Shown here piece after piece: positions 1-6,340 of a stretch of DNA of 19,363 bases. The translations under genes were made by a program, and so were the position numbers. A model generated the notes under the pieces. The model saw nothing but the letters and a program-made list of their open reading frames with translations, made no database searches and was not told where the DNA came from. The number at the start of each line of letters is the position of its first letter. Positions within the stretch are counted from its first letter, which is position 1. The stretch comes from Bacteroides sp. CAG:530 (GTDB lineage: Bacteria; Bacteroidota; Bacteroidia; Bacteroidales; Bacteroidaceae): positions 13,586 through 32,948 of the forward strand of contig FR881237.1 in the NCBI GenBank assembly GCA_000434735.1, in the 5' to 3' direction.

Positions 1-552
1 CGTCGTGGCGAGACTTTCGTAACACGTAAGATTACGCTTGCCGCAGCTCGCATTGCTCAGGGATTGCAGGATAAGCTTTATCTCGGTAATCTTGACTCTC
101 TCCGTGACTGGGGATATGCCAAGGACTATGTAGAATGTATGTGGCTTATCCTTCAGGCTCCGAAACCTGAGGACTTCGTTATCGCAACAGGTGTTCAGCA
201 CAGCGTGCGTGAGTTCGCACAGTTGGCTTTCCACTATGTAGGCGTCGAACTGAAATGGGAAGGCAAGGAAGAGAACGAAAAGGGTATCTGCGTGAGCGGA
301 CCGGAAAATCTCGTTGGCAAGACTCTTGTAGAGGTATCGCCCGACTTCTATCGTCCTACAGACGTGGTTAATCTTTGGGGTGACCCTACCAAGGCAAAGG
401 CGAAATTAGGTTGGAACCCGAATACCACAACATTCGAGGAACTCGTCAAGATTATGGTTGACCACGATATGGCGAAGGTAGCTTCAGAAGGAGCCGCTGC
501 CAAGGTACGCATGAACCTTGCCGAATATCTTGAAAAGGGAATCGTAAAATAA
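1..552 (+). CDS. gmd: GDP-mannose 4,6-dehydratase, 3' part (5' end outside window)
   Basis: This is the C-terminal 183 residues of a GDP-mannose 4,6-dehydratase, a cytoplasmic short-chain dehydrogenase/reductase that converts GDP-mannose to GDP-4-keto-6-deoxymannose, the first step to GDP-L-fucose. The frame is open from base 1 with no start, so the gene begins upstream. Complete enzymes are about 350-370 residues, so roughly half is present, and the N-terminal Rossmann glycine motif and catalytic Ser/Tyr/Lys lie outside. Visible family landmarks are RRGETFVTRKIT at the very start, LGNLDSLRDWGYAKDYV (about residues 28-44), and a late FYRPTDVVNLWGDPTKAKAKLGW block, all typical of Gmd. The stop at 550-552 is 6 bases before fcl, so the two genes are almost certainly co-transcribed. 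Identification is firm; an ATG-less internal start at 64 (TTG) is not needed. Confidence 0.96.
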   Translation, partial: RRGETFVTRKITLAAARIAQGLQDKLYLGNLDSLRDWGYAKDYVECMWLILQAPKPEDFVIATGVQHSVREFAQLAFHYVGVELKWEGKEENEKGICVSGPENLVGKTLVEVSPDFYRPTDVVNLWGDPTKAKAKLGWNPNTTTFEELVKIMVDHDMAKVASEGAAAKVRMNLAEYLEKGIVK

Positions 553-558
553 GCGGAA

Positions 559-1764
559 ATGTTAAGCAAAGAAAGTAAGATATATATAGCGGGACACCAC
601 GGACTGGTGGGTTCTGCTATCTGGAATAACCTGAAGGCTCGCGGTTACAATAACCTTGTAGGCCGCAGCCATAAGGAGTTGGACCTGACCGACCAGCAGG
701 CGGTTACACGTTTCTTCGATGAGGAACGCCCGGATGCCGTGGTATTGGCAGCCGCTTTCGTAGGAGGTATCATGGCCAACTCGCTCTACCGTGCCGACTT
801 CATCATGCAGAACATGAAGATGCAGTGCAACGTGATAGAGAACGCCTACAAACATGGAGTGAAGAAACTTCTTTTCCTTGGTTCCACATGTATCTACCCG
901 AAGAACGCTCCGCAGCCTATGAAGGAGGATTGCCTGCTGACTTCGCCGTTGGAGTATACTAACGAGGAGTATGCCATCGCCAAGATAGCCGGACTGAAGA
1001 TGTGCGAATCGTATAACTTGCAGTACGGTACCAACTATATCGCCGTGATGCCCACCAACCTCTACGGACCTAACGATAACTTCCATCTGGAGAACAGTCA
1101 CGTAATGCCAGCCATGATGCGTAAAATCTACTTGGCTAAGCTGATTCACGAAGGCGACTGGCACAGCATTGAGGTAGATATGAACAAGCGTCCCATCAAC
1201 CCCACCGACAAGCTTCGTGCCATCATCGGTGAAGGCAACGTTGACGGAAGCAACTCTCACGAGCGTATCCTCAAGGCGTTGGAGTTCTACGGCATCTACG
1301 ATAATAAGGTAGTGCTATGGGGTACTGGCGCACCGCTTCGTGAGTTCCTTTGGAGCGAAGACATGGCGGATGCCAGCGTACATGTACTCTTGAACGTTGA
1401 CTTCAAGGATATTATCGGCATAGAGAAATACAGCAGCGTATTCTATGGAGCCAAGACCGACGGTACGGTAGACCGTAATAACTCCGAGGGTCGTGGCGGT
1501 GCCATCCCGTCATTGGGCGAGATTCGCAATTGCCATATCAACGTTGGTACAGGCAAGGAACTTACCATCCGTGAACTATCCGAACTTGTAGTAAAAGCCG
1601 TTGGCTTCGAAGGTACGGTGGAATTCGATACTTCCAAACCCGACGGAACCATGCGTAAGCTTATCGACGTTAGCAAGCTGCATTCATTGGGATGGACTCA
1701 TAAGGTAGAGATAGAAGACGGAGTTCAGAAACTGTTCGAGTGGTATAAGGATAGCCTGAAATAA
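559..1764 (+). CDS. fcl: GDP-L-fucose synthase (GDP-4-keto-6-deoxymannose epimerase/reductase)
   Basis: This cytoplasmic NADPH-dependent enzyme carries out the 3,5-epimerisation and 4-reduction that finish GDP-L-fucose synthesis from the Gmd product. The 401-residue protein has the N-terminal nucleotide-binding motif AGHHGLVGSA (residues 11-20). The catalytic set is visible: Ser109 and Cys111 in GSTCIYP, Tyr138 and Lys142 in YAIAK, and His181, matching the Ser-Cys-Tyr-Lys-His set known from E. coli Fcl. It is longer than the E. coli enzyme (about 321 residues); the extra length appears to lie at about residues 195-245 and 280-315, both in the C-terminal substrate-binding part. I believe longer forms are usual in Bacteroidota, but I cannot verify that here. 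It starts 6 bases after gmd in an apparent two-gene operon. Third codon positions are richer in G/C than in the PUL downstream, as expected of a well-expressed core gene. Confidence 0.96.
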   Translation: MLSKESKIYIAGHHGLVGSAIWNNLKARGYNNLVGRSHKELDLTDQQAVTRFFDEERPDAVVLAAAFVGGIMANSLYRADFIMQNMKMQCNVIENAYKHGVKKLLFLGSTCIYPKNAPQPMKEDCLLTSPLEYTNEEYAIAKIAGLKMCESYNLQYGTNYIAVMPTNLYGPNDNFHLENSHVMPAMMRKIYLAKLIHEGDWHSIEVDMNKRPINPTDKLRAIIGEGNVDGSNSHERILKALEFYGIYDNKVVLWGTGAPLREFLWSEDMADASVHVLLNVDFKDIIGIEKYSSVFYGAKTDGTVDRNNSEGRGGAIPSLGEIRNCHINVGTGKELTIRELSELVVKAVGFEGTVEFDTSKPDGTMRKLIDVSKLHSLGWTHKVEIEDGVQKLFEWYKDSLK

Positions 1765-1848
1765 GTACACATTGTTTCTACACTGTATGCTTTAGTAAGT
1801 AAAATTAAGTGTGGTGTCTTGTACTCATTAAACTCTTTAATGAAGTTG

Positions 1849-1936
1849 TCTTACATCGACCGAAGTAAGCGCTCACATCGGTCGATGTGAACGTTCACTT
1901 CGACCGATGTGAGCGCACGTATCGGTCGAAGTAAGA
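1849..1936. repeat. 88-bp near-palindrome made of four 22-bp-period palindromic units
   Basis: Four 8-bp cores alternate in orientation: TCGACCGA at 1856-1863, TCGGTCGA at 1878-1885, TCGACCGA at 1900-1907 and TCGGTCGA at 1922-1929. They start exactly 22 bp apart. Each core is flanked by TTAC/TCAC-type and GTAAG/GTGA-type arms, so each unit is itself an imperfect palindrome. The whole block is also symmetric about 1892/1893: I count 37 of 44 complementary pairs, and the inner 24-bp arms (1869-1892 and 1893-1916) pair with one mismatch. It lies between fcl and the regulator gene. It could form one long hairpin or four short ones, or be an array of protein-binding sites. No run of T follows, so it is not a classical intrinsic terminator. 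Confidence 0.9.
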
Positions 1937-2017
1937 TGACTTTGATATATTTTGCATGACTTGTATATGTTTTTCACATCATTTACCACTGATGAGAACT
2001 TGATGTCTTAAAATTTA

Positions 2018-2046
2018 TTTGCATACAGATTTTATTGCTACTTTTG
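2018..2046 (+). promoter_or_regulatory. Candidate Bacteroidota promoter of the hybrid regulator gene
   Basis: TACTTTTG at 2039-2046 fits the Bacteroidota -7 consensus TAnnTTTG exactly, and a TTTG at 2018-2021 lies 17 bp upstream as a possible -33 element. The spacing is slightly short; TTTA at 2014-2017 is an alternative -33. Transcription would start near 2053, leaving a leader of about 16 bases before the ATG at 2069. Confidence 0.5.
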
Positions 2047-2068
2047 TAGGTAATTGAACTTTGCCTTT

Positions 2069-5000
2069 ATGGATATGAATTCTACGACAGTATTACATAG
2101 ATTGATAAGATTAGTTATCTTGTTTATATTCTCAGTCATGCATTGTTGGGCCGAGGACTTGAAGGATGATTATTTTTTTCAGCGGATAGATTACCAACAA
2201 GGCTTGTCAAACAGTTCCGTTCTTTGCTTGTTTCAAGATAGCGAAGGGCTGATGTGGTTTGGCACGTACGATGGCGTTAACTGTTGGGATGGAAAAACCA
2301 TGGAGGTATTCCGCTCCGACTTTTCAGGAGGAAACACTTTAAGTAATAATGTTATCCACTCCATTTCTCAGGCAGATGATAATTGCTTATGGATAACTAC
2401 TCATTTGGGAGTCAACCGATTGTCGAGAATGACCCGTCAGGTTGTCTCAAACTATGATTTTGATGGTAACTATTTTGTTCAGTCGAATAGTTTGGGCAAT
2501 ACATGGGTAATCTCATCTCGTTTTTTCTATTATTATAATACCTGTTATCATAAGTTTTGTAAGATTCATTCGCATTCATTGCCTATCGACAGTATGGAAA
2601 ACCGTACATTTGTTACAGACGATGGTAAGTTTTGGGTATTTCCTCCTAATAGTGGAGAGATTCATCAATATTCTATTGGTAGTTTCGACGGTGACAGCAC
2701 AGGGGTCAGTCTGTCAGTATCTGTTAATAAATTCCATCCAAAAGGCATAAAAAATATTTTTTATCAGAATGGCATATTCTGTTTTATTGATAGTGACAAA
2801 GACTTGTATATGTATGACATATCACGTAAGTCGAAAATTTATATTCGTAATTTGATGTCGCTTGAAGATAAATACGGGAAAATAGCTGGTATCACTCCTT
2901 TTTTTGATGACGTTATAGTTGCTTTCCTTGGAAACGGACTGATACGTCTGCGCTCGGCTGATAAGTATGAAGAAACGGTAGTAGATAGGAATATCCGCAT
3001 ATATAGCACTTATTGGGAGCCACGGCAAGGATTGCTTTGGGTAGCATCCGATGGTCAAGGGGCTGTAATTTATGCCAAGAAATATACTATGGCTAATAAT
3101 TGGCTACTTAATGATTTGTCGTCGGGATTGAGCAGACAAGTCCGTTCTATTTTCACTGATAAGTATGGAGGGTTATGGTTTGGAACCAAAGGCGATGGGC
3201 TTGTACATTTACCCTACTACCAGAATTATTTGTCGCAAGCGTCTCCTATGGCAAAGGTGTATTCTTGCAGTGGGGTGCAATCTTTGGGAAATTATGTGAA
3301 GTGGGACCGTGAGTTTCATGTATTTAAAATGTTGCAAAGCCGATATATGGATGGCTTTTGGATAGGTGCGGGAAAGCCTGGACTACACTATTATTCATTT
3401 AAGGATGATAAAGTGCATTATGTACCTATTAGTGAAGGAGAGGAAGAACCCGTTTCTGATATACACGATATCTATGAATTTAATGATACTACTCTTTTTG
3501 TTGTTGCTGGCGTTCAAGGGTTTTATAGAATCAACCTGCAAAAAACTGCAAGTGGAATAGGTGTGTACAGACAGAAACATTATCGCTTTTTCTATGAGCA
3601 GCAAGAAATAAACATGTTTTATCCGATGTTGGCCGAGGGCGATTCTATACTATGGCTTGGTAGCCGACAGAAAGGACTGATCCGCTTTGATTTGAGAACG
3701 GAAGAGTATCATGTTATTTCCTTGAAGGAAAGGTTACATAAATCGGTAGATGATATTTTAAGCTTGTGCAGGACGCACGACGGGAAGCTGTATGTGGGCA
3801 CTACCTCTGGTTTAGTGCAACTTACATTTCATGGATCAAGATTCGACGCTGTTTACATAGGACGCGAAGAAGGCTTGTTGAATGATATGATACACGGTGT
3901 GTTGGAGGATAAAAATGGATATTTATGGTTAGGAACCAACCGCGGATTGATTAAATATAATCCTAAGAATAGAGCTTCGCACGATTATTATTATACGGGC
4001 GGAGTTAAAGTAGGAGAGTTTAGCGATGATGCCTATTATGTTTGTCCATATACTGGTAGTTTGTTTTTTGGTGGGGTGAATGGTTTCTTAGCATTGGACG
4101 GGAAAGCTGCCGCTGTTCCCGATTATCGGCTTTCTATACTGTTGCGTTATATATGGATTGGGAGAAATAAGATTGATCTGGGAAAATACTATGATAATAA
4201 GGCCAAGAAGCTTACTCTGCATGGTTCGGAGTTGTCTTTCTCTGTAGCATTTGCCGTTCCCGATTTTCAGACAGGCGACGAGGTGGAGTATTCTTTCATG
4301 TTAGAAGGATATGATAAAGACTGGAGTTCATTCGGTGGAAACGAGGTTACTTATAATAATGTTCCGTCGGGTAGTTATCAGCTTAAAGTTCGTTATAAGA
4401 AGGATGTTTTCGATACCGATTATAAGTACTTTACCATGCAGGTACAGATATTGCCTCCATGGTATAGGTCGATATGGGCGTACGGCATTTATTTATTGGT
4501 ATTGATAGGAATGGTTGCGTATGTGCTTATGCTTCTGAAGAGATATTTCCGTAATGAACGTATGCTGAAACGATTACTTGATGCGGAGAATGGTGAAAGC
4601 GTAGACCGAAGTTGTGGCATTAGCGGGCGGAGTCTGCTTCATCAGTTTACATTAATATATGATGCTTGTGGGCAACTGTGTGCCGATAATCTTTCTCCTG
4701 AACAGCGTAAGAAGCAGGTTAATATCATTCGTGAGACAATGCTGGACACGTTGTTCCGGCCTGATGTCTTTAGCCAAAAACAGATAACTCATTTTTATCC
4801 GGATGTTTTTGCTTTGTCGGCTTATATGGATATTCGTGAGCTTTCTTCCGAAGTTTTGACTGTATTGTCAGCCGAAGGGAAGGATTTGTCGGGGATAAAT
4901 ATAGATATTCCTGATAATATTGTTTTTCCTGTTTATCAGAACGCCTTGCGTTGTGTATTGTATTGTTGTTTTGATTTGTTGTGTAAGCAGGGAACCCAAG

Positions 5001-6091
5001 TGGAAGTCGGAGCGGAGATTCAACATGATGATTCAGGCTCTGAAAAGATGTTGTTGTCGTTTGCGGCACCATACGATATTCTTTCCGAAATAAAAGGCGG
5101 AATAACTGGGGCATCAGTGGAGCCTTTGGATAAAAAGAAGGGCAGTCGTTTGTTTGAACTGCAGTTGTTAATAAGTAGCATCAGGGTTGTGATTGATAGG
5201 CTCCATGTGGAGGTAGACTTGCGTAAAGCTGATGAGGGAAACTTATCGACTTTGACTTTATCATTCCTTCCTGCTCAATTATCGGAATCGGAAACAGACA
5301 GCGGAAAGAAACTTTTGTTGCTGCTGGAAGACCGGGAAGAGATGGCTTGGCTGATAACAGGAATACTGTCATCTCAGTTTAATGTGAAAGTAGTGAAAAA
5401 CATTCAGGCTGCTTTCGAGATAATACGTCATGATACTCCAACCGTGTTTATGGTAGATATGGGTATATATGCGAATGCCGAAAGTACATTGATGGAGTGT
5501 GTTAATAGAAATCGTTCTTCTCTGTCGAAAACGGCGTTTATACCTATGCTTGCTTGGGAGACTAGTTTCTCTATCCAGCGAGAACTTATGCTGTGGTCTG
5601 ATTCTTATATTGTATTGCCATACGATGTGTTGTTCTTGCGCGAGGTTGTCCATAAAGCGGTGTACGGAAAACGTGAGGCTAAGCAGATTTATATGGAAGA
5701 CTTAGGAGAATGGGCCAACCAGTTTGTGTGTGTCAACGAGGAGCAAGTGGCTTTCTTACGTAAGTTGTTGTCTATAATAGAGCAAAACTTAGGACGTGAA
5801 GATTTTGGTGTGAACTTGTTGGCTGACCGTATGGCAATGAGTCCGCGCCAGTTTTATAGACGATTTAAGGAAATCTCATCTATGGCTCCTACCGATTTGA
5901 TAAAGAATTATAGAATGGAAAAGGCCGCTCGCATTTTAGTAGAGTCGCCTGAACTTTCTATTCAAGAGGTCATTGACGAGATAGGTATATCCAGCCGTTC
6001 TTATTTTTATAAGGAGTTTACTCGTTTGTATGGAATGACTCCAAAAGACTATCGTGACCAGATGCTTGATAAGGAACAGAAGGAAAATTGA
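2069..6091 (+). CDS. Hybrid two-component system-like transcriptional regulator (HTCS) with degenerate kinase and receiver parts
   Basis: Large inner-membrane regulator, 1340 residues from the ATG at 2069 (an in-frame TTG at 2054 is less likely; ATG at 2075 is possible). A signal peptide or signal anchor ends near residue 28. The periplasmic sensor carries repeated Reg_prop propeller motifs such as GLMWFGTYDGVN (about 60-71), GLWFGTKGDGL (368-378) and GYLWLGTNRGL (617-627). A Y_Y_Y-type domain (about 720-792) and one membrane helix (about 803-823) follow. Residues 835-1070 sit where a histidine kinase should be, but I find no standard H-box, N-box or GxGxG. The receiver-like part (about 1080-1200) keeps acidic E1087/D1088 and Asp1130, yet has Ala1162 and Leu1183 where receivers normally have Thr/Ser and Lys. 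The C-terminal AraC-type helix-turn-helix (about 1228-1328) looks intact. Such proteins sense an imported oligosaccharide and activate the adjacent PUL; the susC promoter 250 bp downstream is the obvious target. Confidence 0.9.
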   Translation: MDMNSTTVLHRLIRLVILFIFSVMHCWAEDLKDDYFFQRIDYQQGLSNSSVLCLFQDSEGLMWFGTYDGVNCWDGKTMEVFRSDFSGGNTLSNNVIHSISQADDNCLWITTHLGVNRLSRMTRQVVSNYDFDGNYFVQSNSLGNTWVISSRFFYYYNTCYHKFCKIHSHSLPIDSMENRTFVTDDGKFWVFPPNSGEIHQYSIGSFDGDSTGVSLSVSVNKFHPKGIKNIFYQNGIFCFIDSDKDLYMYDISRKSKIYIRNLMSLEDKYGKIAGITPFFDDVIVAFLGNGLIRLRSADKYEETVVDRNIRIYSTYWEPRQGLLWVASDGQGAVIYAKKYTMANNWLLNDLSSGLSRQVRSIFTDKYGGLWFGTKGDGLVHLPYYQNYLSQASPMAKVYSCSGVQSLGNYVKWDREFHVFKMLQSRYMDGFWIGAGKPGLHYYSFKDDKVHYVPISEGEEEPVSDIHDIYEFNDTTLFVVAGVQGFYRINLQKTASGIGVYRQKHYRFFYEQQEINMFYPMLAEGDSILWLGSRQKGLIRFDLRTEEYHVISLKERLHKSVDDILSLCRTHDGKLYVGTTSGLVQLTFHGSRFDAVYIGREEGLLNDMIHGVLEDKNGYLWLGTNRGLIKYNPKNRASHDYYYTGGVKVGEFSDDAYYVCPYTGSLFFGGVNGFLALDGKAAAVPDYRLSILLRYIWIGRNKIDLGKYYDNKAKKLTLHGSELSFSVAFAVPDFQTGDEVEYSFMLEGYDKDWSSFGGNEVTYNNVPSGSYQLKVRYKKDVFDTDYKYFTMQVQILPPWYRSIWAYGIYLLVLIGMVAYVLMLLKRYFRNERMLKRLLDAENGESVDRSCGISGRSLLHQFTLIYDACGQLCADNLSPEQRKKQVNIIRETMLDTLFRPDVFSQKQITHFYPDVFALSAYMDIRELSSEVLTVLSAEGKDLSGINIDIPDNIVFPVYQNALRCVLYCCFDLLCKQGTQVEVGAEIQHDDSGSEKMLLSFAAPYDILSEIKGGITGASVEPLDKKKGSRLFELQLLISSIRVVIDRLHVEVDLRKADEGNLSTLTLSFLPAQLSESETDSGKKLLLLLEDREEMAWLITGILSSQFNVKVVKNIQAAFEIIRHDTPTVFMVDMGIYANAESTLMECVNRNRSSLSKTAFIPMLAWETSFSIQRELMLWSDSYIVLPYDVLFLREVVHKAVYGKREAKQIYMEDLGEWANQFVCVNEEQVAFLRKLLSIIEQNLGREDFGVNLLADRMAMSPRQFYRRFKEISSMAPTDLIKNYRMEKAARILVESPELSIQEVIDEIGISSRSYFYKEFTRLYGMTPKDYRDQMLDKEQKEN

Positions 6092-6098
6092 AAAAATA

Positions 6099-6175
6099 TT
6101 TGTGCTCCTTTTTGTGCTCTAATTTGCCGTTCGCTTATTTAATGGATTGTTATACAGGTTGTTATATTTGTGCTC
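6099..6175 (+). repeat. Three direct copies of TTTGTGCTC, candidate operator
   Basis: Identical 9-mers TTTGTGCTC occur at 6099-6107, 6111-6119 and 6167-6175. The first two start 12 bp apart and the third 56 bp further on, where it overlaps the candidate -7 element at 6163-6170. A near copy, TTTGTGCTT, follows the SusD-like gene at 11502-11510. AraC-type regulators often bind direct repeats near the promoter, so these could be sites for the upstream regulator. That role is inferred; the repeats themselves are seen. Confidence 0.5.
6138..6170 (+). promoter_or_regulatory. Candidate promoter P1 of the PUL operon
   Basis: TATATTTG at 6163-6170 matches the Bacteroidota -7 consensus TAnnTTTG. The -33 position has only TTTA (6138-6141), 21 bp upstream, which is a weak match, as expected of a promoter needing an activator. 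Use of this promoter would give a leader of about 165 nt. Confidence 0.45.
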
Positions 6176-6267
6176 TGTTTGTATTGCTTGTATCTCGTTC
6201 TGCAAGTTATAAATTTAGCCTCATATTGTCTTAATAGAGGAAATGCGTTCTTTTTTTATTGCTTTAA

Positions 6268-6301
6268 TTTGCTTCCGTTAACGATGGATTAAACATGTTT
6301 G
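6268..6301 (+). promoter_or_regulatory. Candidate promoter P2 of the PUL operon
   Basis: TTTG at 6268-6271 is followed after 22 bp by CATGTTTG at 6294-6301, seven of eight bases from TAnnTTTG if CA is read for TA. It would give a leader of only about 33 nt. It is an alternative to P1, and the sequence alone does not decide between them. Confidence 0.25.
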
Positions 6302-6340
6302 ATAACGATAACCTTAATTTATTAATTAAAAACCAAAAAC

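Larger units (their letters stand above)
6092..6340. promoter_or_regulatory. Regulatory gap upstream of susC-like gene
   Basis: This 249-bp, A/T-rich non-coding stretch between the regulator and the SusC-like gene should hold the PUL promoter and the regulator's binding site. It contains three copies of TTTGTGCTC, two candidate promoters and an inverted repeat reaching the susC start codon, listed separately. I see no riboswitch or strong terminator in it. Confidence 0.7.

Noticed and set aside
562..1260. 232-residue open frame on the minus strand across fcl
   Set aside because: It is wholly antisense to a well-supported enzyme gene, has no recognisable domain, and arises from the codon pattern of fcl.
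1849..1936. CRISPR array
   Set aside because: The units alternate in orientation with almost no spacer between them and the flanks are palindromic; there are no unique spacers of 30-40 bases and no cas genes.
1849..1950. Classical intrinsic terminator of gmd-fcl
   Set aside because: The stem is very long and is followed by a mixed sequence rather than a T-run, so termination is possible but not shown.
2054..2068. TTG start five codons upstream for the hybrid regulator
   Set aside because: ATG codons at 2069 and 2075 are better starts, and the TTG would nearly abut the predicted transcription start.
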